DNA of 64,000 bases from Silene latifolia (lineage: Eukaryota; Streptophyta; Magnoliopsida; Caryophyllales; Caryophyllaceae): contig NC_133537.1 in assembly GCF_048544455.1 (NCBI RefSeq), positions 13,515,541 to 13,579,540 of the forward strand, in the 5' to 3' direction. This document shows, in pieces, positions 22,866 through 35,878 of the stretch. Made by a program: the position numbers and the translations under genes. Within the stretch, counting starts at the first letter, position 1, and each line of letters opens with the position of its first letter. Below the pieces are notes generated by a model that saw only the letters and a program-made list of their open reading frames with translations, did not search any database and was not told where the DNA came from.

Positions 22866-25266
22866 TGTAGACAACGGGGGGCCCACGGGGGAGCTTGGGA
22901 GGAAGAGAACAAGCGTTTGCATTTGTTGGAATCGCCACCAATTTTTATGGGAAATTGGAACCGTTCGAATACCTCGTGTCATGTCAAGACACAAAGTAGA
23001 GACATGAACACCAAGCAATCGTTACCCTTAGCATTCTATGTCTAGAATGACTCTCGTGGATGCCAATGAACACGGGTGTTCACATAGATCTGGAGTAAGG
23101 GGTGAGGGTACGTATTAGGAAGCTCTTTTGATCGAATACCTAATCCCGCCCGCCTCGATAGCGGCCTCTACTAATGATTAGGGACATCATCTATACTCGA
23201 TATATCGTCGATTATATGCATGCAATGCAACATCCAAGTTTTAATCCTAACATGTGAAGAATTAACTAAGTCGGTGAAACAAGTAATTTAGCACACAATT
23301 GGGTCGAAGTAGGATTTAATGCTCAATAACATGTGAAGACATACAAATGATACATTTAAATGCGATAAATAAGACAATGATAGAAAACTATAATAAAAAT
23401 ACAATAATTACATCGGGTTTAGCGATTTATGTCGAAAATACCTTTAAAACGGATAATTTGAGAAAAAGAATAAAAGAAAGAATTAACGAACAGATCAGTA
23501 GGTGATAATACGGTTAATAGTCAATTAATACGTAAGCTAATTAATCTAGGTCAAGCAACAACGGAGTTCAGAGACAGAACTCAACCTGGAAGAGGCGCAG
23601 CAGTTGCTGTGTCTGTTCCAAGGGTGAGTTCTGGCTGTGAAGCCGGAACTGCAAATCATTAATATTCGTTGGTGATTTTAATGATTGATTACGATACTTA
23701 CTCGGATGGAAGTGATTATCATATTATTTACATGTGAATGAAGGTCATAAAAGCAATAAAACATGGATGAGGCGGAATGTAAACGATTAATTATATGAAT
23801 GAATGATCGATTAATGACATGGGTGAATTAAATAAGCTAAACATGATGAATGAACGACAAATTAATGACGAATACGACAAAAGACAGACGAGAATATATC
23901 AACGATCGTATTCCAGAAACCCGATATGAACGAATCGAATTCCTACAACCCGGATTGAATTTAATGACGAAAACCCGCAAATATTGGTCATAAGGGATTA
24001 AAGTCAGATTTAATGATGAATTAGACGTGCTAATGATGAACAATAATATACATGAGATTATTAGACTATTGTATCGAAGAATTAGAGAAAACAAATCGAA
24101 CAAACAAAAGACGAACGAATTACAGAGGACGGAGGAAGAAGAAAGGAAGCAGGAACTGCAGCAGCCTCACGAAGAGGCGCAGCAGGAACTGCGCTCCTTC
24201 GAAGAGGCGCAGCAGTTGCTGCGTCCTTTCTCGACGGTCTGTCTTCTGGAAATCCGTAAAAAAAAAAAGTTTTAAAGCACGGTTTTAGAAATCGGTTTCA
24301 AAAGGTATTTTCGACGTAAACCTTACATTAATGATGATACAAAAAGTAAAGAACAATAAATAAAAGAGAGATTTACACCCTCAGACTTACATGTTTGACG
24401 AAACGAGAAGAACTAAGTTATCGATTAGTGATGCTCGACTCGAATGTAGACGAAAGGTGCCCTCGTAAGAGGAAAACGATTAGATTAGTTAAGTTGATTG
24501 ATATGGAGTTGGTCAAATTGATCGGTCATGCAAACGAGGCTGGTACTCAGAAAGATCCGAGCTTACGTGGTCGAATGTTCAAGCACGTAGACGCCAAAAA
24601 GTAAAAACAAAGGTCTAGAATGTAAAAGGAGAAGAGAAGGGCGGACACTCGCATGAGAAATATGAGGAGCGAAGGCTCCTATTTATACTAATCACGTGAA
24701 GGAATAGGGTTTCAGAGAGTCTTTGGAAGTGAATCTCGGAAAGATATGAAAAAGATACGAAAAAACGAGAAAAGGACTGGGAAGAGGTAAAAGATCATCG
24801 CGTCTCTTGGAAGAAGAGGCGCAAAGACCACGCTGCGTCTGCTCCCAAGTGGTTTCCTCCTGCGGAAGAAAGATTTCCGTGTTTGAGTTATAAAAGGACG
24901 GAATAATTTGGTTTTCCTTAATATCTTGTATGAATATTCCGGGAAATTGTTTACCAAAGAATAAAGATTGTGAAATAATTATAAAATATGGAATAGAAAT
25001 ATCCGGAATATTCCAGAACATTCCGACTCGGGATTTATCGGTCATCAGAAAATGAAGACGGTTTTAGGCTCGGATTCCAAATGTACTCTAATTACTGTCA
25101 AAACGACCGTATCGGCACGTAGATGACAACTAAGAGGTAGACATTAATATTTGAGCAATCACTTGACGACAAACTTACGAACTGTCACAAATCGTTCCGC
25201 GTAGCAAACATGCGGCCCAATCATCACCGGGTGGTTTGCGAGAGGTGCAGAAATGAGGTATCTACA
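22866..25266 (-). repeat. 5' LTR of element 1
   Basis: 2401 bp with ends TGTAGACA...TATCTACA (plus strand). A TATA box on the minus strand (TATAAATA, 24680-24687) would start transcription of the element. It contains GAAGAGGCGCAGC-type inverted repeats at 23588-23619, 24171-24230 and 24809-24845. Its right edge abuts RT codons of element 2 at 25267. Confidence 0.92.
24680..24687 (-). promoter_or_regulatory. TATA box of element 1 LTR promoter
   Basis: TATAAATA on the minus strand, followed downstream by AGGAGCC and a GC-richer stretch. The equivalent position in the element 2 LTR (42255-42262) has the same octamer, which supports function. Confidence 0.65.
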
Positions 25267-26299
25267 CGGCCTTGAACTGTTTATCCACTTCTTCCTTGAT
25301 TTTCAGGGCCCACTCAGGACGTATCTGGCGTAGCTTCTGCTTCACAGGTTTAGCTCCGGGTTTAATGGGTATCCGATGCTCTGCAATCTCCCTGTCAATC
25401 CCAGGCATATCTCTGTAGGACCAGGCGAATACGTCCTTGTATTCGTGGAGGAGGTCAATGAACTGTCGTCTTTCCGAGGGGTCTAGGGTTGTCCCTATCC
25501 TAAGTTCTTGAGGTGTGTTATCGGTTCCTACGTTAATAGGTTCGGTCTCCTCAATGATGGGGGTTCTGGTTTCCCGTTTGTCAAGTTCTTTGGCTAGGTG
25601 AGGTGGGTAGTCACTCAAGTCAAGTTCCTCGTAGTCATTCAGAATTGCATTGCTGTTAAATTGAGACGAGTCATAAGCAAACTTAGCTTTCATTAAGTTG
25701 ACACGAGCGAAAAGCTCAGAGAGGACAGACATTTCGTGGTCAGTCAGAGGCGACGCAGAAGAGGAGGCGGCCCCTGGAACAGGCTCCAGGTTGTCACCTT
25801 TCATGGGAGTGGGGGTGACCCTAGTAGACTCAGCCTCTGAATTAGCCACGACTTTGTGATAAAACAGTGGGAAGGGGACCTTGACTGGGACATCAGAAGT
25901 GTTAGGAGCTATAACAGACTCTGACTCTGACTCAGACTCAGACTCAGACTCAGATTCTTCTTCATTTCCCTCCTTGAACATAGGGCCTTCTCCAGTTGTG
26001 ATCTTGAGAATGCGGCCTTGGCAATCGGTCCACTTGACGGTCTTCCTCCAGCCTTGGGTAGCTTTCTCCGGGTCAGTGTTGGAGATCAAGGCAGTGGAAT
26101 CAAATTGGTTGTCCTTCAGGGCGATGTTGATGATGTCCTCATAGTCGAGGCGCTTGATGTTATCTTCCCCAAAGAGGAGTGTGACAGCTTGTCCGTCGAG
26201 GCATGGTGACGGCTTAGACTCAGTTGATGCAGCTTCGATGTTGTCGGGGATGAAGTAGCGATCTGTAAGACTTCCACTCCCGGTACCTAGCTCGCCCAC
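25267..26299 (-). pseudogene. Linker and N-terminal reverse transcriptase part of element 2 pol
   Basis: The frame from 26299 runs through a low-complexity acidic tract (Glu-Ser repeats from about 25965 to 25915), a linker, then the start of a Ty3/gypsy RT: FIDLLHEYKDVFAWSYRDMPG, IAEHRIPIKPGAKPVKQ and LRQIRPEWALKIKEEVDKQ. It is cut after FKA by the LTR of element 1, so the catalytic palm is absent. It overlaps the end of the protease frame in a different phase, so a frameshift separates the two in this copy. Confidence 0.85.
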
Positions 26300-27366
26300 G
26301 AGTCATAGATTTGCTCCGGAAAGCCATGGTAGAGCTCGGACTCTCCCTCGGGGACAAAGTATCCGTTGAGGGTTGGATGATAGGGACGGAGGATAACTCC
26401 GTGCTTCTTGCGCTTTCGAACTAGAAGGTTCATCTCCTGGATATCTTCATCGGTAGGTTCATATCCCAGTCCAAAGGGGATGTTGGGGACCTTAGCCTGT
26501 TTCAAGGGAGGCAAGGTATCTTTCAGTGGATTGAGCGGCAAACCCGGGAAGTAACCCTGGCGCATCATGATACGGTTAACTGCGAGGTTGGCGAATGGGT
26601 CACAATCAAAGGGTGTTGATTCATCAGTTATGGCATTCACGGCTTGGAATCCCCACATTTCATTATCATCCTCCTCAATGGCTTGGGAGACTATTCCCTT
26701 TTTCATGACAGCTTTGATAGGGGAAGCAGGAATTGTGATTGTTTTCCCGTTGAAGGGGACCCTGATTTTCTGGTGGAGAGTCGAGGTAACTGCCTTGACG
26801 GCGTGAATCCAGGGACGTCCCAGGAGTATATTGAAAGAGGCGTCGATGTCGACCACCTGAAAACTGGATTGCCTTTCCAGTGGTCCGGTTGCGACAGTCA
26901 AAGTGATGAGCCCCGCGACCTTGCGACGAGTGCCGTCGTAGGCGCGTACTCCTTGATTTGTCGGGACCAAATCAGCTTCCTTAATACCCAGCTTGTAGGC
27001 AGTCTTGAGAGGAATGACATTCACCGCGGATCCGTCTTCTACATTTTTCTTGAGGCATTGTACGGTGATATACAGGGCCAGGTTATGATTGGCTCCAAAG
27101 GGAGGGATATCCTCATCAGAGAAGACGACTGGATTGTTCAGATCAGGGGCGCCCCTCGTCATATGTGCCACTATTTCTTTTGGGGAAGAGTTGGAGGGCA
27201 CGGTTAATTTTCCCAAGGCCTGTAGCAAAGCCTGCCGATGTTCAAAGGATGTTGCGATTAGTTGCCAAATTGAGATTTCGGCTTTTGCGTTCTGAAGTTG
27301 TTTGAGGATCAAATTTTCAGGAGCCCTTGGTTGAGTGTCTACCTCCGGGACGACTTGGTCATTCAT
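26287..27366 (-). pseudogene. Protease region of element 2 polyprotein
   Basis: 359 open codons. A retropepsin-like aspartic protease is recognisable: EDGSAVNVIPLKTAYKLG (catalytic D-G-S) near residues 112-130, and FNILLGRPWIH, the conserved hydrophobic-hydrophobic-G flap, near residues 178-188. It would cut the Gag-Pol polyprotein. The C-terminal part (GYEPTDEDIQEMNLLVRKRKK) is typical of the Tat-clade protease-RT linker. The frame ends DSWAS then stop at 26287. The upstream stretch 27367-27477 that should join it to gag has stops and is interrupted at 27483 by copia-2. Confidence 0.82.
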
Positions 27367-27482
27367 TGTTGGAACGACCGTTGGATTGTTCGGGTTCTGA
27401 TAGGGGCGTCCGGATCGGGTAAAGTGTCAAATTTCTTTCGCCCGTTTCTCTTTCCCTGGGATGATATAGACATCCTAAACAT

Positions 27483-28739
27483 TGTTAGAAATATATATCT
27501 CATTACTATACATATTCATATATGGGATGATTTTAATTTAGTCATAAAATTAAACATTGATCTTATGCATGCAAACAATAAAGAAAATAAAGAAAAAATC
27601 ATCAACCCTTACATTGATATTTCGTATTATTGGGCACAAGTAAGATCTCCTTCTTACTTGTTCTTGAGCTCTCCTAAAATGGATGAACAAAGGATTCAAG
27701 TATAGAATCCCTCCCAAGGAATAATACCCAAGATATACTCTTAACAAAATTAATATTATTATTACTAGAACAATATTAATTTTAATAAAATTGACTTAAA
27801 AATCTTTATTTTGGTCTCTTAATTTTCGGTTAAGAGAGGAAGAAGTTTGGAGCTTTATTTCTCTAGTTTTCTTAGAGAGCTTTCTATTTCTTACACTAGA
27901 AATATTGTGTGAATTATTGAATGAAAAAATGTAGAGAAAAACTCTCTATTTTTGTCCTTCAAAAACCGGTGGGAAGGAGAAGGAGGGAGCCAATGCATGG
28001 TCAAGTTTTTCTATCCAAGAAAACATAGGCTTGCATGGCTATGGCTAGGTGCAATTATATTGTTTTCCACTCAAATAATATAACATAATTTAAACACCAT
28101 ACTCCCTCCTAATTTCGGTCCACTTAAGATAAAATGGACTCCATTTTATCTTTGTCAATTTGTCACATGTCACATGTCATGTAAAATTGTTATGCATTTT
28201 TAACATATTAAAAATCAGCGCATTAATAAAAATACGTCATATACAAAATCAACTTAGTAATTCACAATTACTTGAACCAAAATAATTTACCAATTATAAA
28301 TCACAACATCTTGTATTTATAATAATTTATTCATTCAAATGCAATTGTTTCCTTAAACAATAATTTCATCTAAGTAATAAAACAATTCGACCACTTAGAC
28401 CGTATCTTATTTAATCAAATTATAATGAGATACGTAAATATTACTTCCAAAATCGTCCGTCAATTTTAAGTAATTTAATTAACCCGTATCGTCATACGAT
28501 CAATTAAATGATCAATTAAGAGTATTATCCTTTAGGTATGACCTAAGGGGATCAACTGATCACCACCGTCGCACGACAGTAATGTCAAACTCTAGTCAGT
28601 CAATCATTACCGATATGTGTGGACCAGTTGAAAGTAAAAAATACTTTCCAAATGTATTCTTTAAAATGAGACTTAAACATGTGATCATTATGATCGACAG
28701 TTGTGATCGCATTATTGTCGGAGGACACATATTCCAACA
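27483..28739 (-). repeat. 3' LTR of copia-2
   Basis: Ends TGTTAGAAAT...TTCCAACA on the plus strand. Matches 35879-37127 closely, with a small length difference near 28161 from a duplicated CACATGT-type run. Homologous to, but clearly diverged from, the LTRs of copia-1. Confidence 0.93.
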
Positions 28740-29506
28740 ATCTCTCACTTGTCCTCGACAAGTGTGCGTAACCAATTCTCTTGTCCTATTACTATCTCCC
28801 ACTCAATGCAAGGTGTCTTTCAAGTCGTACTTGCAAGTGATCATATCGAGAGTGGTTTCCTCTATCTGGAGAATAACTGATTGACCGGATTTATCTACCA
28901 TAGATATCTTCCGAGCGTGGCCACGCATTTCTAGTTCATTACTCCTCGAGTGGCCCTGAGATATTGTTATAACCCTGACTAGGGGTGGACAATTCCTATC
29001 GCACTCATTCCCTTCGACTAGCCACAGCCATCATAACCCAAAATATGCCCATTTGACCCCATTTACGAAGGTCGTAATAACACAAATCAAAGTTAATCTG
29101 AAACTGTGCCATCTTAGGCGAATAGTCTTTAGTCAAAAGAATCGACTCATTAGAATACTATAGTAGCTCTCGCCACGACCAGGCTATATAAATTTGCCAG
29201 AACTCTATAAGCGGTCATAAGGCCCGACAAAATGTTCCTAACAGCCTGCCTATGTGATCGACTAGTCATTCTCATATGACTCCATGGCACTTGAACTTGC
29301 CATCAATCGCATCACACTCTAGTCACTTCGAGACGTCACCTCATACAAGTGACTATGGGCGAATACTATGTTAATCCGTGTTCACTTTAACGGGGTTCAA
29401 TTTGTCACTACAACCCGTTTGGATATAACAATGTATAAAGAAAAGATAAAAGACAAATTCGATTATGAACATGAACAAAAACAACACTTTTATTTCATTT
29501 CAAAAT
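28740..29506. other. 3' non-coding internal region of copia-2, with polypurine tract
   Basis: 28740-28751 reads CAAGTGAGAGAT on the minus strand, the polypurine tract next to the LTR. The rest, to the RNase H stop at 29507, is non-coding and strongly similar to 12438-13100 and 19981-20650 of copia-1. Confidence 0.75.
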
Positions 29507-32500
29507 CTAACATAAACTTGGTACACGTTTAAGTCCCATGGACGCAACATGTCCATCATGCTTGGCCTGCGATAAAGTCTTGGTGAGCGGATCGGCTATG
29601 TTGTCATCCGTCCCAACCTTACAAATCGCAATTTCCTTTCTTTCAATGAAATCTCTTATTACATAATATTTTCTAAGTACATGTCTAGATCTATTACTAG
29701 ACTTTGGCTCCTTAGCTTGGAAGATCGTCTCACTATTATCACAATAGAGAGTGATGGGATCATTGGCGGTAGGTACTACTCTTAGACCTTCCGTGAATTG
29801 CCTGATCCACACAACTTCCTTGGCGCCTTCGATCCGCAATGTACTCAGCCTCCGTTGTTGAATCCGCGGTTACTGCTTCCTTGAAGCTTCTCCAGCTAAC
29901 GGCACCACCATTGAGCATGAAAACGAAACCAGCTTGTGATTTCATGTCATCTCAATCCGTTTGAAAACTCGAGTCCGTGTATCCATTAACACGTAGCTCG
30001 GTGTTTCCTCCAAACACTAAGATAGAATCCTTAGTTCTTCTTAAGTACTTAAGGATGTTCTTGACGGCTATCCAGTGACTCTCACCTGGATTTCCTTGAT
30101 ATCTACTCGTCATGCTCAAGGCATACGAGATATCAGGACGTGTGCATATCATGGCGTACATGATTGATCCAACAGCGGAAGCATAAGGGATCATCTTCAT
30201 GCATTCAACATCATGGGGTTTGGAGGGAGATTGAGTCTTGCTTAATATAGTCCCAGTTACCGTAGGTACCAAACCCCTTTTTGATTTGTCCATGCTGAAC
30301 CGTCGAAGAATCTTATCAACATAAGACTCTTGACTTAGTGCCAATATCCTCTTGGATCTATCTCTATGGATCCGGATACCTAATATGCGTTGTGCTTCTC
30401 CTAAATCCTTCATTTGGAAGTGGTTACCTAACCACTTCTTAACAGAAGACAACATCGGAATATCATTTCCAATGAGTAGTATGTCATCGACATACAAGAT
30501 TAGGAACACAACATTGCTCCCACTAAATTTCATGTATAAACATGGTTCCTCAACACTTCGAGTGAAACCATTCTCCATTATAACATGATTGAATCGATGA
30601 TTCCAACTTCTAGATGCTTGCTTAAGACCATAAATGGATCTCTTAAGCTTGCACACTTTGTTAAGATTCTTAGAATCAACAAAACCTTCGGGTTGTATCA
30701 TGTACATCTCCTCTTCTAAATGCCCATTTAGAAAAGCGGTTTTGACATCCATTTGCCATATTTCATAATCATGAAATGCGGCAACCGCTAACAAAATCCG
30801 TATGGATCTTAGCATGGCTACGGGGGCGAAGGTCTCATCATAATGGAGACCTTGGACTTGGGTAAATCCTTTTGCCACTAGCCTAGCTTTGTAGACATCA
30901 TCATGTCCTTCTATGCCATTCTTGACTTTGAAAATCCATTTTCATTGAAGAGGTCTTGCCCCTTTAGGCATAATCTACCAAGTCCCAAACTTGGTTTTCA
31001 TGCATAGAATCCATTTCGGACTTCATGGCTTCAAGCCATAAGGAGGAATTTGGACTAGAGATTGCGGTCTTGTAGATGGCGGGCTCGTCACTTTCTAAAA
31101 GCAACACATCGAGTGTTCCATCTTCTTCGATAAGTCCCACATATCGATCAGGATGGTGAATAACACGGCCCGTTCTTCTAAGTGGAGGAGATACAACCGT
31201 GTTAGACGACGAAGGAACATCTTCTTGCGTCTCTATCTCGGTTTATGGCTCTTGAACTTCATCAAGTTCAAAATTTCTCCCACTCTGTCTCTTAGAAATA
31301 AACTGACTTTCTAAGAAGACAGCCTCGCAAGACACAAACACTTTGTTTTCTTGAGGTTTGTAGAAGTAGTAACCTCGAGAGGTCAAGGGGTAACCTACAA
31401 AGATGCATTTTTCGGATCTTAGGGCAAGCTTGTTGTCGTTCTTTGTCTTGACGTAAGCATCACATCCCCAAATTTTCATGTAGGATATATTAGGAACTCT
31501 TCCCGTCCACATCTCATATGGAGTCTTTTCGGTTGTTTTCGTGGGACTATTATTCAAAGATCTTATTGCGGTTTGAATCACAAATCCCCAAAACGAGTTT
31601 GGTAGCTCGGTTTGACTCATCATGGATCGAACCATATCAAGTTGGGTTCGATTTCTCCTTTCGGCAACACCATTGATTTGTGGTGTTCCGGGTGGAGTAA
31701 GTTGTGATATAATACCACGACCTTTCAAGTGTGAATCGAATTCAAGGCTAAGATATTCTCCACCACGATCGGATCGTAATGCCTTAATCCTTTTGTTCAA
31801 TTGGTTCTCTACTTCGTTTTGAAATTCTTTGAATTTCTCAAACGCTTCACTTTTATGCTTCATCAAATAGATATACCCATATCTACTCAAGTCATCGGTG
31901 AAGGTTATGAAGTAGTCATAATTTCCACGAGCGGTGATACTCATTGGTCCACACACATCGGTATGTATGAGTCCTAATAGTTCACTAGCTCATGTCCCTT
32001 TACCACTAAAAGGATTACGAGTCATTTTGCCAAGAAGGCAATATTCGCATGTACCATATGATTTAAAATCAAATGGTGTAATCACATTAGTCGAAATTAA
32101 TCTTTTGATGCGATTCTCGTTTATCTGACCTAATCGACAATGCCAAATGAACGATTCATTTGGGTCACTTGATTTGAGTTTCTTTGATTGAATGTTATAG
32201 ATATCATTAATTGGATTTGAGGTTTCTAAAATGTAAATGCCATTGATGGAAGAAGCTTGGCCTATAGCCAAATCATTCCTTGAAATAGTACAACGATTGT
32301 TCTTAATGACAAAACAAAATCCATCGTCTAGCATAGTGATAGAAATAATGTTTTTAGAGAGTGTAGGCACATAAAAACAATTATGTAAATACAACTCAAA
32401 TCCATTAGGCAAAGCTAATACATAAGTTCCTTTGGATTCGGCCGCTACTCGAGCTCCATTTCCAAGGCGTAGATCCACATCTCCTTTGCTAAGCCTCTTC

Positions 32501-33054
32501 ACGTCTCTTAAACCCTGTAAATGATTACAAAGGTGAGAACCACAACCGGTATCCAGTACCCATGTCGTAGTGGAAGTATAATTTATATCAATAACATAAA
32601 TTTCCTTAGGAATTTTACCTTTTGGAACGATGATTCCTTCCCTTATATTTCGCAAATATACGGGACAATTCCTAAGCCAATGTCTCATGCCATAGCAATA
32701 ATGGCACTCATCATCAACTTGCTTGAAGTTTTTCACTTTCTTTCCCTTCTTCTTGAACTTTTTGCCCTTTGAAGCAAGAACTTGATTGCTTGAGCTCCCA
32801 CTAGTTTTGGCATCTTTATCTTCCAGAGACAAAGATCCTATAGATTGTATGAGGCGGTCTTCCTGAGACGGGCTCACACGAGATCTAGTAGTAGTAGGTG
32901 GTCTAGTAGAAGTGATGAAGTTAAGGTTTCCATCCGAACCTATCCCAAAATGAAGTTCTCTAGTAGTGTCGAAATCATTGTTGGAGCAAACGTCATCAAA
33001 AACATTGTGGTATGACTCAATAGTTATCGGTGCGGTAGCGTTTGATGGATTCAT
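29507..33054 (-). pseudogene. Pol of copia-2 (zinc knuckle, protease, integrase, RT, RNase H), broken
   Basis: In minus-strand order: CCHC zinc knuckle CHYCYGMRHWLRNC, protease WVLDTGCGSH (catalytic DTG), GAG-pre-integrase (WHCRLGQINENRI), integrase core with D (HTDVCGPMS), D (RSDRGGEYLS) and E (GVAERRNRT), copia RT with DVKTAFLNGHLEEEMYM and YVDD, and RNase H with NGYTDSSFQTD, TTEAEYIA and ADPLTKTL. Domain order protease-integrase-RT-RNase H defines Ty1/copia. Breaks: TGA at 31990-31992, several stops and a frame change between 31242 and 30879, a stop at 29952-29954, and a frameshift near 29840. The N-terminus (MNPSNATAPITIESYHNVF) runs into the zinc knuckle with no UBN2 capsid domain, and nothing replaces it upstream. 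Confidence 0.9.
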
Positions 33055-35862
33055 TGTAATGAACTACAAGTATGGAGAAAAAGGAAATATTAACATTTGT
33101 CTTTTAATATCATACTTGTAAATAAACAAGGTATGAGCATTTATATAGTGACCTCTACCCAACTATTATAAATGATTCCAAGACCCAAATTCATATTATC
33201 TTGGGCACGGTGTGGCCGATGAAACCCTTATCAATATAACTCGGTGGATTAACGCTTTAATCGATTCTACTTTTAGAAATCTTGGTCGATAAAATTACAT
33301 TAACATTTATCTTTAGCCCAAAATACATCCGACAAGGGCACGGTGTGGCCGATGAAACCCTTATCAAAAACTTTTGTTGAGTTCAATCCAAATTTCGAAT
33401 AAATGTGTCCATGATCCAAACCCACATTAACTTGGGCACGGTGTGGCCGATGAAACCCTCATCAACATGAATTCGGTGGATAGACATTTATCACCCACTT
33501 CCCCTACGTAACAAGGTTTGTACCCCGGTGTGGCCGAGTGCACTCCCTCACGAAATAGGTTTTCATGGTTTCTACTCTTTGGTAAGGCTATGTCTCAATT
33601 GTTTATTTTAGCGAGAGGTCATGTCAATTTATTATCTATCACGTTTTAAGTGAACTAAAGCGGTGAACTACGATAATTTTAATTGACACGGTCGATAAAC
33701 TCGATTAAAATGACAATGCATGTTTTAGTTATGGCGATTTAGCGATGCATGCAACATATAAATAAAATGCAAAGCATAAATTAAATCCTAGTATGGCCTT
33801 CCTAAAATAGAAAATCTAATTAACTATTACAAATTCGGAAACCAACTCCATTGGTCCCTTGAACTTCGGTTATAGCACGCATCTCGAGGTAACACCGTCT
33901 TTATGTATCGCCTTCTTGAGTGACACCGTCTTCAAGGAACTCCGGAATAAATAAATTACATAACAAATTACATAATTTCCTATTATACATTTGTAATTAA
34001 AATAAAATAAATCTATTAAATTACAAAACGGTGATACGAGTTCACAATAAATTACAACCGAATCGATATTCCCATACATTTCGGGTAATACCAATTAAAA
34101 AACTAAGGTCATACTAAGTAAAATTACATAATTCAAAAATTACATAAAATAAAATTATGACAATCATAAATAAAATGCAGCATTGTAATATGTATGAACA
34201 TGCCCAATTTTATGCTAAATCGCCTTTAAGGAGCCAATATCGTATATTAAACGGTTTTTACGGATTTGCGTGATTCAACCTTTTAGAATCACAATAAATT
34301 ACATAAAGTCATATTTATGCACAAGTTAATTACCCTAACCCTTAGGACTCAAAATTAGTCTCCACTAACTTATGTGAATACGGTACGATGCTTCAAATGA
34401 AAAATTCTACGGGAAAATACCGTATCACGGAATGCAAAAAAAAACAAAAAAAAAAACGGAATAAAGCTTGAGGCTCACGGTCAAGCTTGGGAAAAGGAGA
34501 AAAGAAGATCAATGCACCATCATTTAATCATTTTCTAGTTATTTGTATTTGTTTCTAGTTTTTGTTGTAGTTTTGTTTTTCCATAAGAATTTTAAATAAA
34601 CTTGTAGAAAACTAGGATAGATTAATTAGCATTGGAATTAAGGGTCAAAGAAAACATTAAGGCCCTCTTGAATGAGCCGTGTAATAGGCTATATAAGGCC
34701 TATTTGGTGTATTTTATTTTTCATATGTTGTTTGATAAAAATTGAGTTAATTCTCTAAAATCTTGTCTTGGTTATTTGCGTCGTTACACAAGTGCTTTGG
34801 CTTAAGAGGTCGAAACGCGTATTTCGAACCTTGCTTAAACGAGGGACGTGCTCCTTAGTTTGAGTCGAGTTATTCGACGAGTATCGGATAATTCAACCAT
34901 TGGCGTGGTTATAGGTCTAACCGCGACAAATATCCTTTCTTTTTCCCTTATTTTCAAAAAAGCTAAAAAAATACAAAATTCAAAATGTCGAGTCAAAATC
35001 ACGAGTTTTCCGTTTCCGCAAAATTCACATCACTAACTATTTGACTATAATTAACTCATATTTCTTAAAATTGTTCATTAATGGACCCAAAATTACAATA
35101 AAATGCTATAAACTTCAAATAAATCACAAAAATTTCAAATAAATTCAAAATTTGAAATTTAAACTCATGAACATTCTGAAAAAAATACCATGACACTCAT
35201 AATGTTCAAAAACTTAGGTTAAAATTTCGAAAAATTTTCCGGAAAAACTATGTTGCGGTTTATCGGATTTATCAATTATAATCATAAAAACATGGGAAAA
35301 ATTATATTCATCAACTTTTCAATTTTAGATCTGAAAAAGATAATAAAATACAACATGTGACGTTTTTCCTTAGTCATGGAGTATGTTTTAGCAATTATTC
35401 ACTAATTAAGTCACTATTTATGCTATTTTTCATCAAAAATTCATAAATCATGCATAAAGACTTCAATATAGCCTATTATTTTACACACATCTTGTAAAAT
35501 TGCATGTGACAACATACTAAATTTCTATGACCAGATTCGAAATTTATCTCATATTAACCTATTTTTCATCATAAAACATGTGATAACATATCCAAAAACC
35601 ACTGAAAAATTCGAAGCTTAGCTAATTTTAGTCCGAAAATGACATTTTAATCATAAAATCACATTTTTAATGCCATTATTATATATGATGAACAATAAAA
35701 ATCCATAAATTAACCAAAATATCCTAAATACATTTTAGGACCAGAAACTTTAACATGCATAATTTTATTTCGTGATATATCATAATAACACAAATTTACA
35801 AGTTTTATATGTTAATCGTATAACTCGGAAAAACTATAACCGATTTGCATGCAAACAACCAA
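33055..35862. other. Leader region of copia-2
   Basis: Non-coding and homologous to the leader of copia-1, apart from a 663-bp insertion at 34370-35032. GGGCACGGTGTGGCCGATGA occurs three times near the pol start (around 33203, 33336 and 33434). Confidence 0.65.
34370..35032 (+). mobile_element. Solo LTR, 663 bp, in the copia-2 leader
   Basis: Absent from the matching place in copia-1. Ends TTATGTGAAT...ATTCACATCA are an inverted pair with one mismatch (expected TG start is TT). A 5-bp target duplication CTAAC flanks it (34365-34369 and 35033-35037). A TATA-like TATATAAG at 34690-34697 suggests plus orientation. No internal genes. Confidence 0.75.
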
Positions 35863-35876
35863 GGCTCTCGATACCA
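35863..35876 (-). other. Primer binding site of copia-2 (tRNA-Met type)
   Basis: Minus strand TGGTATCGAGAGCC, two bases from the 5' LTR end. It has one change from the copia-1 site (TGGTATCAAGAGCC). Confidence 0.85.
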
Positions 35877-35878
35877 CT

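Larger units (their letters stand above)
1..25266 (-). mobile_element. Tat/Ogre-like Ty3/gypsy retrotransposon, element 1 (left end outside window)
   Basis: On the minus strand the order is 5' LTR (22866-25266), primer binding site, leader, gag fragment, [copia insertion], RNase H-integrase, antisense genes, polypurine tract and 3' LTR (1-320, cut by the window edge). The two LTR copies can be compared over 320 bp and differ at 7 positions, so they are a pair. The pol order, the primer site and the antisense genes between integrase and 3' LTR fit the Tat clade (Tat, Ogre, Retand) as I know it. The element lies inside the reverse-transcriptase frame of element 2: the RT reading frame stops at the LTR boundary at 25266/25267. 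The middle of gag through RT is missing, apparently lost with the copia rearrangement at 11157-21286. The coding genes are broken, so it is not autonomous. Confidence 0.88.
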
